64,000 nt of DNA from Pyrus communis (lineage: Eukaryota > Streptophyta > Magnoliopsida > Rosales > Rosaceae), in NCBI RefSeq assembly GCF_963583255.1, contig NC_084810.1, positions 8,649,751 through 8,713,750 on the forward strand, given 5' to 3'. The notes below the pieces were generated by a model. That model ran no database searches, had not been told where the DNA came from, and was given only the letters and a program-made list of their open reading frames with translations. The translations under genes were made by a program, and so were the position numbers. Below, one piece after another: positions 42,825-55,822 of this stretch (position 1 is its first letter; every line of letters begins with the position of its first letter).

Positions 42825-43938
42825 TCAGGTAGGAGAAAGGGGATCAGGGCACCTAAAGTTAAGCTCATGCCCAACGCGGCTGGAGATAATGTCCTTGAAA
42901 AGCATATTGGTTTTGACAATAACTTTTATCGGGTTGGAAGAGAGAGAAGTTTCTTTTGTACACATTTGTGTAAGAAAAAGGTAATACTGTTTCTTCAATA
43001 ATATGTTTCGTGAAGAAAAATGATGTTGTTACATATATTACATCAATTATTTACTTGATGAAGATAATAGTTAACCCTATCACCTCCTCTTCTTATCGAC
43101 GAAGTATAAAAACATCCAAATGATGAAGTCAAAACCATAGAAAGACGTAACTTGGTATGCCCATAATATCTTATCTCTTACATATAAAGTCAGTCACGAC
43201 CTTCTCATTTTTCCCACATCTTGCCTCGTCCACTTAACAAAATTTTTATGAATGTTCAAATATCACGGAAAAGTAGTACTAAAGTTAATCCTGTAAGAGT
43301 TGGAGGTCACACTTTTTATGTTGTCTATGTGAATCTGTAAGGAATCTGAAACCATGCAAACAAAGCAGCAGACTTAGACTTTGAATATACATCGATTAGT
43401 ATAAACGAGTTCATATTTTTCGTTATAACTCTGTTAAATATGAACTCTATATTTACTAATATTTTATATTATTCTACCATTCATCCCTCGCCACTCCACT
43501 CGGATATATAGACTCTCAAGAACTTTACAATACTGTATTATTTACTAGTACTATGCCCGAAAATATTAAATAATTAATTATTTATATTATAATACATAGA
43601 TTAATAATAACGTGGCAATGATCATAACTAAAAAGCAAAGTAACGTTATTTCTTTTCTTTTCTGGATAATCAGTAAAATAGCTTATTGTGATGAGCGACC
43701 AGTCCATGCATCTAAACTGAGGACGTGGATCTCTATCTGCATGGCTTTGACACCTTTATGATGATAACTAGTTTTAGGCACCATTTTAATAGGTTCGTCC
43801 AACGTCGATTTGTCCCGTTAAAGGAAAGATTAATGTGGATGAATTTATTTATCCTTGTATTATGTATACATGAAGATGCGAATTCGTACCGTACTACTTG
43901 CACTTAGGCTTAAAGTATTTGACCCTTACACTACTTCA
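42825..43938. other. Spacer between two transposon blocks
   Basis: AT-rich, no gene recognised. It could include displaced caulimovirid sequence to the right of the CACTA-type element, but I could not match it. Confidence 0.4.
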
Positions 43939-45081
43939 CACTACAAGAAAAATGATCACTGCGCACAAAAATATATGTGTGCCCTATGAGGCTTAAGGAC
44001 ACCAATATATGTGGTGTCCTATAACAATAGTAATAGTGCAACAACTAAAATATTACATGTGCCCTCTATGAGCGTGTTCTTTGGTCATAGGGCATAATAT
44101 AGTGTTTTGTGCTCTAAGAGTTGGCACAAATAAGAGCTATTTTGTGCCCCTATTTTGACACCATGTCAGATGACTATTCCAAACCATGTTAGCACAATTT
44201 TGTTATTGTGCCCAATAAGTTAAATATTAACAAATTCAAATATTACAAACAAGCTTTTACAATTCCTACAAACAATTGCTTTATACGAATAATGAAAACA
44301 AGAAGTTCTACAAACAGTCGATTCATACAAAAAATCAATTCAAATTCAAATATTACAAACAAGTTCTACAAACAATGAATTCATACGAATAATGAAAATA
44401 ACAATTCCTAATACATATCTTCTTCTATGAAAATAAAGTCAACTAAATCTAAGAAAGTAATGGTCTTGAAATTTTGAAATCATGATTCTTATTCTTTATC
44501 TAATGTGTTGTTATAAATTGTTCCTCCCACATATCAACCACAAACTTGAAATCCATCAAATTAAAGCTAGAGATATATACCAAATTCAAGGCCAATAACC
44601 GACCGGAGATGACAGGAAAATGGCCTGGATGGTCTCGGCTGTTTTTATGCCTTCGACGGAAATCACTGCAACAGACCTGGAAGGATTTGGCTAGAATCCT
44701 TTCGGAGTTTCCTGCAACTCGTCGGGAATTGGAGACGTTAGTTTTTCGTTCCGGAAATCACAATCATAGAGAAAACCACAAGGGTGCCAAGAAATCAAAC
44801 CAAAATGACAAGATAAACCATTTGTGATGTTTTCAAGGTTCACCTTCATCGGAATCGATAAGATTTTCATCGGAAAAACCCTCTTCCATGACGAAGCTCG
44901 TTGTTCGAGGGTTCCCATTCGAATTTTGAGGATGTAGAAGTGAGGAATTTCGGGTAAGAAAAGGTGGACAAGGGTGGTGGTGGTTTTGAGTTTGACGGGG
45001 GGAATGACGGTGGTTGCAATCTGTGTTTTTCTGCATTTGCAGAAAAGAAAGGGACGAAAGAGTTAAGAGAGGAGAGTTTTA

Positions 45082-45928
45082 GGGTGCGTTTGTTGCACCG
45101 GACTAAATCAGAATGGACTAGTTTTAGACTAGACTGGCTTAGACTAGACTAAATTGGATTGACTTAATGAAGCGTTTGGTGTAGTGTTGGACTACAAATA
45201 AAAAAGTACTACATAATTTTTATTAAATTAAATTTCTTTTTTATCAAAATTAATTTCTTCCTACAGTCATTCTCCCAGCAAACTTTGCTGTTCCCCTTCT
45301 CGATTTCTTCGGCAAGCTCCTCCACTTACCTTTTTATCTCCGCAATCTCACCGTCTTTCTCACTTGTTTTATAGTTATCTTAACTTTTTAAAAACTAATT
45401 AATTTTCTCCTTCAATCTTATTAGCAACCAAATCGTATGAAAAAATGAACAAATCTCCTTAACTTGTAACCAAATAATCAAATCGCATAAAATTGAACAG
45501 ATGTCCTCAACCTTCATCGTCAACCTCTCGATCTATTTCTTGTCAGCAACGCCACCAATGGAAGCATTGCCAGGTCCTCCATCAACTCGCGATTTTAGCC
45601 AACAGCAGCGCCGCTTCAGCTCTCCCAGGCTTGGGCCACGGAAGAGCAAGCAACGCTGACAAGCTGGCCATAGTGATGGCGCCACAAAAGAAGAATGCAG
45701 AGTGAATGTCAAGGTGTAGCAAGCGTCGGCATCATATTCTATTTTAGTCCCACTTAATACCAAGCAAAAGCTCCGGACTAAATAACGAGCTTTAACGAAG
45801 CACATAGGGACTGTTAGTCCGAGTGAGTCCCATTTATTCTAGTCAAGAAACATACCAAACATAGGATTATAGTCATACTTAAGCCAGTCCAAGCCAGTCC
45901 CTCCTAAGAAGGTGTAACAAACACACTA
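45082..45928. mobile_element. PIF/Harbinger-like MITE
   Basis: An 847-bp block bounded by TTA on both sides (45079-45081 and 45929-45931), the signature duplication of PIF/Harbinger. Terminal inverted repeats read GGGTGCGTTTGTTGCACC (left) and TAGTGTGTTTGTTACACC (right, reversed), followed by related GGACT/GGACTGG sub-terminal words. No transposase or Myb-like frame is found. Confidence 0.7.
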
Positions 45929-46077
45929 TTAGAGGTTTTAGAGAGAAATGAGAGTGATAGAGAGTGAAAGGGATGGGTACACAATGAAGACAAACCAATG
46001 GAGTAAGTCCCGTGGGTGGGTCCAACTAGAAAATAATGTTAAAATAATTCATGTGGCAGATGAGATATTTTCACAAA

Positions 46078-46222
46078 GGGTAATGCTAGGGAGACCAAAT
46101 TTTGTAGACCAAATGATGTGGTTGTTGATGATTAGATTATTACTCAAATGTTGGTTAACGTGCTTATTTTCTATTGGTGACACATCATTTGGTTTGCAAA
46201 TTTGGTCTCCATAGCATTATCC
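46078..46222. mobile_element. Mutator-like MITE with perfect 9-bp target duplication
   Basis: A 145-bp element whose ends are near-perfect inverted repeats over roughly 45 bp (left GGGTAATGCTAGGGAGACC, right reversed GGATAATGCTATGGAGACC). It is flanked by TTTCACAAA on both sides (46069-46077, 46223-46231). A 9-bp duplication is typical of Mutator-like elements. Confidence 0.85.
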
Positions 46223-46825
46223 TTTCACAAATAATGAAATTACCAATTGGCTTTGGTCTTCATCGTTTCGTAGAATTTCGTTGTAACTCCGAATTTTGTC
46301 CCACTTGCATCCACGCGATCATAGCGATGAGAACTACGAGAATGTGTGTGTCTTTGGATCAACCCCAAACAATAATTAATTAGGCACAAGGTGTAATTTA
46401 TAAAATATTAACGTACTAACATAGATGGGCCTCACTTGCTAACGAGTCCAACGAATAAGTCATCAATATCACAATATGCAGCCTGCAATATTGACAATCG
46501 CATGTTGCACAAATCCAATAACAGAAGGATTTAAATATACTAAATCAAAGAGCATGAAAATATTTTTCGTGTGTTTGTCAGTTAATAAAAAATTATGATT
46601 ACTGATATTCATAAATAGTGACACAATTTTGCATGCTCAAATTTTAATAGCCACAAATACACTATTTTTTTAGCCATAAACTAATGTGCCTTTTTGTTTA
46701 GAAGGCACATTTGAGATAGTTTTGTGTTCAATGACATTTAAAATCACAAATACATATATGTGCTCAATGAATTAAAAAGAGCACAAATCAATTGTGCTCT
46801 TAGAACATTTTTTTTTTTATAAGTG

Positions 46826-48835
46826 TCGAGTCAATCTAGAGTTTCAATGGGATACTCAAACCTATGCTAACTAAGAGTCTAAGGGATTGGTTGGCGGAGC
46901 TTGCTCTCATAAAGTCTTAAATGGTGGCTTTGAGTTAGACATATTATATTGGACAATTCTTCCATCAACCAAATTTGTGCATTTTCTTGTTCACTTAATT
47001 GTAATTAACGTATTTTACCATTTGCTATAATAAGAATAATTCATTTTCCTATGCATCTTTGTACATTATATCCGTAAAAAAATAAATTAAGTTGGAGATC
47101 TTTTAGTCTCTTGTATTTTATATGTATTAAATAGACGTGTGGTTCATTAATTATAAAAATATATGTTACTAAAATTGTACTATGAATGACTAAGCAATCT
47201 GCAAAATTTAGGGGTTAGGGTTTAATTATAGAGAGTTACCATTTTATCCCAATTTTATAATTAGTTTTATTTGCTTTATGTAAGTATGATGGTTTTGGAA
47301 CTTGATCAAAAAAGTTGTGTGTTCTCTTAGTAATAGAGTTAACTATTCTCTGTGTGGTTGTTTCATTATGTTAATTATCTAATTATCTTAATTATCTGGT
47401 GTAAGGGATTTGAATCGAAGGTGTAGTCTTTGGAAAATCGGAGTTTTCTATTTAGCTAGTACACAAATCATCTGCTTGAATTGTTCTGAGCATTTGCGGT
47501 GATCTACATAAATTATAAAATTTATCCATGCTAAATGTGTAATTGAAGTTAATCAACACCACTATCTCTACCTCAAGGTCTTTTAATTAGTCTGAGTTAT
47601 ATGTGACAACTTTGAAAAGTCACTAAATGTGTTTATTATTTACATAACACAAACTCTCCCTACCTCAAACGTCAATGGCCTAATTCCAAATAAAAACTAA
47701 ATTCCAATGGCAGAATTTTTTAGAAAAGGGTTGAAACTAGACGTATCTATGAATTATTAAACAGTTTTAATTGAGAAGACCTACTTTTATTAATAAGAAT
47801 CTTGCTCACCAAGTTAAAAAAAAAAAAAAACAATTAAAATAGATATAATAGCATGAGACCCTGTCGACATAAGATTCAGCATGGCATTGCTTGTATAGTA
47901 ACAAAAAATGGAAATGGGGGTTCAACGTTAGGTCCAATATTAAAGAAAAACTTTAGTGTTTGAAAAGCATAGAGGGACGACGGTGGAATTTAATAAGATG
48001 GCATGGAGAAAACCGAAAACCAATGTAGAAAAAGACTACATGTTTGATAGGGAATAAGATCAGGGAAAAGCAAAAGGCTATTTGGACCAAGTTCTGGTGG
48101 CCAAATTAGAAGGCCTAGTGTGGGTTGGAATTGGATCACCAGATTAATTATAAAAAGAGTTACAATTGTTTCAAAAGAAAGGTAACACATAATGAAGGAT
48201 TAGAATAGAAACTCATGGTTTTTTCTTATTGCAATGAGAAAAACTCCACTTGTACAGCATGTTTGATACTTCCGTTTCTTCGTTCATGAACCAACTGTGC
48301 GAGATTGAAGTTTTTGTACAAAAAATGGTATGCAAAAGTGTGAGTATTATTTTCATTCTTCACGTATTATGCGTTTATACTAACACACGAAGAATAAATA
48401 GTTAATAATCACTTAATATTTGGCTAAAAAAATCACTGAATACGCTCCACAATAAAATTAATTATGTCATTCTCAAATTCAACTTTCCGACCACCCGTTA
48501 AATTCTTAGCTACGGTTGCGACATTATTTTCAAGGCAGCTAATGTACTCTTAATTTGATACATACAAAAGGGCTTAACTATAATTTCCACCAAAACCTGA
48601 ACATATATAAATTTTGATGTACTTCAAAGTTTTTGCCCTTGACCAACTAATTAGTCAAATATCAAAACTATATATAACTCTGGCTGCACGCCTACTAGAA
48701 ATTGTCAGGTTCAGTCCTCGTCACGACATTATATTTTAAGAGCGCTAGCAAGATTCCCATATGATTTGGAAAACGGTTCTGTCTATATTTACTAGCTATA
48801 ATCCTCAAGTATGACCAGCAAGGTATTACTTACGA
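46826..48835. other. Spacer, no gene seen
   Basis: AT-rich DNA. A 14-A run lies at about 47816-47830. Only short frames without recognisable domains are present. Confidence 0.5.
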
Positions 48836-49590
48836 TCTCATTTTGCTTCATAAAACTCAAAAGTCACCACTTTACTTTCTAGAATTCGATTTTGATCTCA
48901 CTTTGCCTCCTGAAACTCAAAAGTTACCCCTTTGCTCTCTAAAACTCAATTTTGATTCTATTTTGCCTCCTAAAACTCAAAAGTCATCACTCTACTTCAT
49001 GCAACTCATTAGTTACTTCATTTCGGCTTGTTTCTATGTAGTCCGTTAAATAACCTGTAAGTTTATTTATGTGGCATAATTAGGGCCCACTTATGGTTGA
49101 CTTGACACAAGTATAAAGCTAACATATCTAATAACATCATATGGCATTCAATCGTTCTCCCTCCATCTCCAGTAACCTTCATATTAGTTCCATTGATTTT
49201 GTCATTTCTTATGTTATTATGTTCTTAATGGAGGTGGCTAGCGAAGAGAGAAGATGGCTCGTTTAATTCCTTTTACTATTTATATTTTAGGGGGAAATTT
49301 GGCATATTACCAATTATAAATTTTGAATGGATGAACTTATTCTAAAAAAATAGAAACAAGGTAATTTAAAGTGAATTTAAAGTTTTAAGGAGTAAAGTGA
49401 TGAGTTTTGAATTTCAAGGAGCAAAATTGGATCAAAATCGATTTCCAAAGAGTAAAGTGGTGACTTTTGAGTTTTTGGGAGGTAAAGTGGGATCAAAATT
49501 GAGTTTCAAGGACTAAAGTAGCGACTTCTGAGTTTCAAAGAACAAAATGGGATTGAAATCAAGTTTAGGGAGCATAACTAAAAATATGCC
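48836..49590. repeat. Large inverted repeat with internally tandem arms
   Basis: The left arm (about 48836-49025) holds three units of roughly 57 bp built on CTCAAAAGTCACCACTTTAC and CAATTTTGATCTCACTTTGCC. The right arm (about 49375-49585) carries the same units in reverse complement. About 350 bp separates them. The transcript could fold into a long imperfect hairpin. No terminal duplication was found, so it may be a foldback element or a tandem repeat inverted by rearrangement. Confidence 0.75.
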
Positions 49591-49635
49591 TTTTTAAGTT
49601 TAACAGAAGTATGAAGGGAAATTTTAGTAAAATAT

Positions 49636-49817
49636 TGTTGACTTGTATAATTTCCTATAATTTAGAGTTTCCTAGTTTAGGATGGGTCCCATGTAATCTG
49701 GGCATATCCTTTTGTAATCTACTGTAATTATTCTTCCCTATTTAGTTAGGATGGGTTGTATATCAATACCTATTTCTGATAAGAATATACATATCAAAAG
49801 CATTTTTTTTTTTTGGC
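49636..49817 (+). repeat. 5' LTR of the old Copia element
   Basis: Begins TGTTGACTTGTATAATTT. The end is uncertain within a T-rich stretch at about 49800-49820. It pairs with 63737-63932. Confidence 0.75.
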
Positions 49818-49916
49818 ACCATACCTAGTTGAAAACCAGAGAAAAGGAAAAACCGAACCCTATCTGGGTTGGTCGTGCTGTGACTTAAAAAGGTCATTGT
49901 TGCATCTTATTTTATC

Positions 49917-50196
49917 TATTAACCAATGACACATGGCTGAGTCAAGTTAGTTAAAAGAAAGGTAGTTGGAATTGAGGTTGTTAAGGAGGATAGGATGGTA
50001 ATTGAGTAAGGAGGTTAGAGGGTAATATTGTAATTGTGATTATGATTTGTTAGTACATATAGCCATTTAATCTTCCTCATGAAGTAAGAATAGTCTTGTA
50101 AGAATTCTTCATTTTACTAAGAAATCTGAGAATCATTTACTCTTCCATTTTGCTCTTAATCTTTGTATTCTTTAGAGATTCATATTTCTGTTAACA
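49917..50196 (+). repeat. 5' LTR of the younger Copia
   Basis: 280 bp, near-identical to the 3' copy. It ends CTGTTAACA immediately before the TGGTATCA primer site. Confidence 0.9.
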
Positions 50197-50747
50197 TGGT
50201 ATCATCGCCGGTCTTGGTTTGTCACCATTTCCGATCCTGAAGAAATCTTCCGCTGTTATTCAGTGTGTGTTCTGGGCAATCAGAGATCAGACGATTGAGT
50301 TTTTGGTGTTTAGAATCGCACAGGCTTCAGATTTTGCGTGGCTTTGTGAGATCCAGAGTGGGCTGTAGATTTGGAGTTGTGCGCGTCGAGGATTTTGGGG
50401 TATTTGCGTTGTGTATCAGGTGACATTGTTTCTGTTCGTAATGCAATAATGTTTGGATGTTATGAAATTGTGATGGTTGTGATTTGTATGAGATTTGGGT
50501 TTAGGTTTTAGTTCTTGATGTGTTGATTTCAGGAAGTATCATTCTTTCTGTGTATCTTGGAGTATCATTCTCTAAGAATTGAAGTTTGTGTTGACGAAAG
50601 TGTTATTGTTTTTGTGGATCTTGGAGTATCATTCTCCTCTGACATTGTGAATCTTGGAGTGTCATTCTCCTAAGAAATCAAGATTTTAGTGTTTCTTAGT
50701 GCGAATTTTTTTGTTGGGTGATATTCTTACTGCATTGGTGTCTAAAG

Positions 50748-52051
50748 ATGGCATCTTCATCGTTTAAAGTAGATAATTTACTGGGAATGTTAACTATAAA
50801 GTTGTAGGATGATAACAGTCAGTTCTTAAAGGATATAAGCTTTTTGGTTATTTTGATGGTACAACAGGGTGTCCACCAAAGTATGTGGTTAATACAGAAT
50901 TCGGGATAGCATCTGAGGTTACATCAGGTTATGTTGAATGGGAGTCTATGAATATGGCGCTATTAAGCTTGTTACTGGCCACTCTTACAGATGAGGCTAT
51001 GGAGTATGTTTTGGGGTGTAAAACTGCATTCGAGGCATGGAATAATCTGGTGGATAGGTATGCATCAGTTTCTAAGTCTAAAGTGAATCATCTTAAAACT
51101 GAATTGCACACTATTCAAAATGGTACAGATACTGTTGATAAATATCTGTTGCGATTGAAGAGTATTAGGGATCAATTAACTGCAGTTGGTGAGTTACTGT
51201 CTGATAATGACATTATAATTGCGGGCTTGGCAGGTTTGCCTAAGGAGTATTCTGTTATAAGAACTGTGATATTGGCTAGGGAGTCTTCTATTACTTTAAA
51301 AGAATTCAGGGCACAGTTGTTGGGTGCTGAGAAGGAAATTGAGGGTGAAATAAACTTGTTGTCTCAAAATATGTCAGCTTTATATGTTAATGGTATGAAT
51401 TCTTCTGGTATTGGATCTTCCTCCGGGTCTGGTTCCACATCTCATCCTGCAGGGCATAGTCATATTCCATCAACTATTGGAGGTACTATAACTCAGTCTC
51501 TTTATCCTGGAACTGCACAACCATTTCTTTCTGTACCACAACCATATTTGCAGCCATTTCCGCAGCAGTTCTCTCAACCATTTCCTCCTGATCCTTCAAC
51601 ATTTTATCCACCCTCTTATGGATTTGGTTTTATGAGTACTAATACTGGTCCACGGCCTCAGTTTGGACATAAGCCATTCCATGGTTCAAGCTACAAGGGT
51701 AACACCAATTTCAAGTTGACTGGTGGGTATAAAGGCAAATCTTTTAACTCTGGTAGTTCTTCTGGGTTTCCAGCTAATACTACAAGGCATAATGGATCTA
51801 ATGCGTGGTCTGGGAACACAAATACTCGATCCAATGTGGTGGTTGAATGTCAAATATGTAATAAACGAGGTCACACTGCAGTGAACTGTTTTCGAAAGAA
51901 TTCAACTATGCCATCCCCAGGTTTCATTGTTAAGTGTCAGATATGTGGAAAGAGGGGTCATTCTGCTCTGGAATGTTATCACAAAAGTAACTATGCTTAT
52001 CAAGCACAACCACCACCACCATCTTTCAATGCTATGGCAGCACAACATTAA
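50748..52051 (+). pseudogene. gag of the younger Copia
   Basis: The ATG at 50748 (MASSSF) opens gag, but a stop (TAG near 50805) and shifts break the first 45 codons. From 50885 an open frame of 388 codons runs to a TAA at 52049-52051. It has a UBN2-type gag domain (AFEAWNNLVDRYASVSKSKV, AGLPKEYSVIR), a Gly/Ser/Pro/Gln-rich linker, and two CCHC zinc knuckles, CQICNKRGHTAVNC (51848-51889) and CQICGKRGHSALEC (51935-51976). Most Copia gags carry one knuckle. The TAA separates gag from the protease that would normally follow in frame. Confidence 0.85.
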
Positions 52052-55000
52052 ACAGAATTTAGTCCTAATGATGCTTGGATAGTTGACTCTGGAGTCTCTC
52101 ATCATATCACTACCGATGTTGACTCTCTCAATCAAGTTACACCATTCCAAGGTTTAGAAAAAATAACTGTTGGCAATGACACAGGGTTATCTATTGCTAA
52201 TACTGGCTCCACAATTTTGAAAACTAAAGCTAGTGATCTTGTTCTTAATAATGTGTTACATGTTCCAAATATTTCCAGAAGTTTATTATTTGTACAACAA
52301 CTATGTGCTGATAACCATAGCTGGTTCATTTGTGATGGCCGTGAGTTTTTTGTGCAGGACAAGAAGACAAGGGAAACTCTGTACCACAGAAAGAGTAGAC
52401 CAAGACAATTGTTTCAAATTCCTGTAGTCGAAAGTTCAAAAGGAATGCACTCTGCAGTTCAGCAGTCATCTGGTTTTCTTGGACAAATGGTAAAATCCAG
52501 CATCTGGCATCAAAGAATGGGTCATCCTACAAATGAAATAATAGCTGTGATGTTGAAACAGTCTGGTATATCAGTTGATGTAGATGATAAACATAGTATG
52601 TGTACTCATTGTGTCAAGGTTAAATGTCAAGACTCCCATTTTCTTCTAGGATTGATAAATGTACTTCCCATTTCGAGAAGATTCATTCAGATATTTGGGG
52701 TCCATCTCCTGTAAAGTCCTCAGAAGAATATAGATACTATGTAACTTTTCTTGATGAATACACAAGGTACACTTGGATTTTCCCACTGTGCAATAAATCA
52801 AATTTCCTTTCTGTGTTTGTCAACTTTTACAATTTCGTTCATACACAGTTTGGAATATCTATAAAATGTATACAATCAAATACGGGTGGAGAGTATGTTA
52901 GTCACTCATTTAAAACCTTTCTTGGTACAAAAGGGACAGAACAGATGATCTCATGTCTATATACCCCCCAACAGAATGGTTTGGTTGAAAGGAAGCATAG
53001 ACACATTGTAGAGACTGTAATCACTTTATTGATCACAGCTTAGTTACCAATTGAGTTTTGGTATTTTGCATGTGCACATTCTGTATTCCTTATCAATAGA
53101 ATGCCATGCAAGTCTAATTCTATGGAGTCTCCTTATTATAGACTTTATACTAAACAACCTGATCTCAAGTCCTTAAAAGTGTTTGGTTGTGCTGTGTATC
53201 CTTGGTTAAGACCATATAATGCCAACAAATTGCAGTCAAGGTTTGAAATATGTGTTTTTTTAGGCTATTCAATGGGCTACAAAGTGGTGATTTGTTATAA
53301 CCCAATAAATAGCAAGTCAATAATTTCAAGACATGTTATTTTTGATGAGACTATGTTTCCTTACATGAAACTTTCAAAATCATTACAAAAAGAACAATCT
53401 GCTACTACCAGTTCTCGATCGGTGCCTGTGTTTATTCTTGTACCTATGCCTATGAGACATTCAGTTCTTAATACTATGGTTCATCCGAGTACAGTTGAGC
53501 ACACTCTATCCTCTGAAGTTCCTCATCATGTATCTGGTCCTCTACATCAAGGCTCAGAAATACAGGAATTTGAAACACAATCTGCATCAACACCTACTCT
53601 TTCTACTCCATCTGGTACAGTTCCCTTGCTTCCTATCTTAGATCCTGCACAACTACAGGTAATTCTCCCTTTATCCCCTTTAATGACATGGCCAGTAATT
53701 GTGATGTCTCAAATGTGCCTACTAAAATTCAAACAAGGCTCAAAACAGAGGCTATACCACGACAGGATTACTCTTCTTTTGTTGCACATTTTCGTAAACT
53801 GTCAACTCTTCAACTTGACTCTACTTTAGTCTCGGCTACTCCTATGGATTACTGTGGTTTCTCTTTCCTTGCTGACATTGGAGAAGTTGAAGAACCAAAA
53901 CACTTTCGATTTGCATCCACTGTCCCTCAATGGCAAAACGCTATGCATGAGGAATTTGATGCTTTAAAGGTTCAAGGGACTTGGAGACTAGTTCCTCTTC
54001 CATCAAATGGAGATGTTATTGGGAGTAAATAGGTGTATAAAATCAAAAGGAATTCAGATGGCACCATTTCTAAGTATAAAGCACGTTTGGTGGCCCAAGG
54101 GTTCAGACAAAATGAGGGCTTGGATTACTCTGAGACATTCAGTCCAGTGGTCCGGCATACTACAGTCAAGATAATTCTTGCTTTGGCAGCCCAATTTAAT
54201 TGGCATTTGAGGCAATTGGACATTAAAAATGCTTTCCTTCATGGTGACCTTGAGGAAGAAGTATATATGAAGTAGCCACAGGGGTTTGTTGATCCTACAT
54301 ATCCAAATCATGTTTGCCGATTGGTTAAGTCCTTGTGTGGTCTTAAACAGGCACCACAGGCCTGGAATTCCAAATTCACAAGCTTTCTCCTTGCACTTGG
54401 TTTCCAAACTGCATTATCAGATTCTAGTTTGTTTGTGAAGGTTGATGATGGGGATGTTATTCTCCTTCTTCTCTATGTTGATGATATTATCCTCACAGGC
54501 TCATCCTCATGCAAGCTTCAATCTGTTATCAATAATCTTGCTGAAGTGTTTGAATTAAAGGATATGGGCAGATTAACATATTTCTTAGGATTGCAAATTC
54601 ACTATAATTCTGATGGTTCATTACTGGTAACACAGTCAAAATATGCCAAAGAGCTACTCAAGAAAGCAGGGATGAAGACTTGTAAATCCACATCAACATC
54701 ATCCAAGCGTCACTCTCCGTTACTTGTACATGAAGGTAATCTTTTAGCTGATCATACTCATTATCGCAGTCTTGTGGGAGCCCTTCAGTACCTCACCTTC
54801 ACTCGCCCAGATATTACTTATTCCGTTAATGTTGTTTGTCAGTATATGACTAATTCAACAGATATGCACATGCATCTGGTGAAGCGAATCCTGAGATATC
54901 TGCAGGGAACTTTAGACTGTGGTTTAACGTATACCAGAACATCTGATTTTAACATTGCTACATATTCTGATTCTGATTGGGCAGCAGATACAAATACACA

Positions 55001-55508
55001 GAGGTCTATTACTGGTTTTGTTGTGTTTCTTAGATCTAATCCTATCTCATGGCAGTCCAAGAAACAAGCTACAATTTCTCGAAGTTCAACCGAAGCTGAA
55101 TACAAAGCTTTAGCTCACTGTGCCTCTGATGTATATTGGATACGGTCATTACTCAAATATGTGCATCAGTTTCTTCCACTCCCACCTAAACTTCATTGTG
55201 ATAATCTTTCTGCTTTAGCTCTGTGCTCCAATCCAGTGTTTCATTCTCGGATCAAACATCTGGATACCGATTTTCATATTGTTCAAGAGAAAGTCCAGAA
55301 AGGTGATATCACTGTGCAGTACGTACCAACTGAAGAGCAGGTTGCAGATGTTTTTACTAAGGGTCTTCACAGTCCTATCTTTGTAAAACACTGTCTTCAT
55401 CTTACTCTGGGGGCTTTCAAGACCAGAGGTCTGAGTAGTCATCAACCACTGTTGGCGAACGAAAGTAATACAGCTCCATCACAGGGTCACAGCAACTCCC
55501 AACCATAG
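52052..55508 (+). pseudogene. pol of the younger Copia (protease, integrase, RT, RNase H)
   Basis: The protease shows WIVDSGVSHH where DSGASHH is usual (near 52078). Next come the pre-integrase motif IWHQRMGHP (near 52505) and the integrase core (HSDIWGP). The second catalytic Asp position reads QSNTGGEY instead of QSDNGGE, so integrase would be inactive. Stops or shifts fall near 52625, at 53041-53043, about 53690-53830, at 54030-54032 and at 54273-54275. The last 395 codons (54321-55508) are open and hold LYVDDIIL (RT active site, about 54471-54494) and RNase H with SITGFVVFLRSNPISWQSKK and ADVFTKG. Several stops look like single transitions (CAG or TGG to TAG), as expected from cytosine deamination. 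Confidence 0.88.
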
Positions 55509-55542
55509 CTTGGGCCTTCCCCAGCTATGTTTGAGGGGGGAG

Positions 55543-55822
55543 TATTAACCAATGACACATGGCTGAGTCAAGTTAGTTAAAAGAAAGGTAGTTGGAATTG
55601 AGGTTGTTAAGGAGGATAGGATGGTAATTGAGTAAGGAGGTTGGAGGGTAATATTGTAATTGTGATTGTGATTTGTTAGTACATATAGCCATTTAATCTT
55701 CCTCATGAAGTAAGAATAGTCTTGTAAGAATTCTTCATTTTACTAAGAAATCTGAGAATCCTTTACTCTTCCGTTTTGCTCTTAATCTTTGTATTCTTTA
55801 GAGATTCATATTTATGTTAACA
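55543..55822 (+). repeat. 3' LTR of the younger Copia
   Basis: 280 bp, preceded by a purine tract. It ends TATGTTAACA where the 5' copy has TCTGTTAACA. Confidence 0.9.

Larger units (their letters stand above)
43939..46825. mobile_element. Non-autonomous CACTA-type element with nested MITEs
   Basis: The left end reads CACTACAAGAAAAATG (43939). The right end, reversed, reads CACTTATAAAAAAAAAATG (46825), both CACTA-like. Flanks are TCA (43936-43938) and TCG (46826-46828), a 2-of-3 match to the 3-bp duplication of this superfamily. Sub-terminal GTGCCCT, GGCACA and AGAGCACAAAT words recur in both arms. No transposase is seen. Two later insertions are inside, at 45082-45928 and 46078-46222. The part 44580-45036 is unusually GC-rich for the element and might be captured host sequence, but I recognise no gene in it. 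Confidence 0.65.
49917..55822 (+). mobile_element. Younger Copia element, complete with two 280-bp LTRs
   Basis: A 5,906-bp element inserted in the old Copia. LTRs at 49917-50196 and 55543-55822 are both 280 bp and nearly identical, differing at only a few sites. LTR edges read TATTAACC and GTTAACA, a weakly modified TG...CA. A primer site starting TGGTATCA follows the 5' LTR (50197). A purine tract (GAGGGGGGAG, 55533-55542) precedes the 3' LTR. gag and pol are recognisable end to end but carry several stops and shifts. Flanks TTATC and GTGAT do not match, so no target duplication is visible. Confidence 0.9.
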
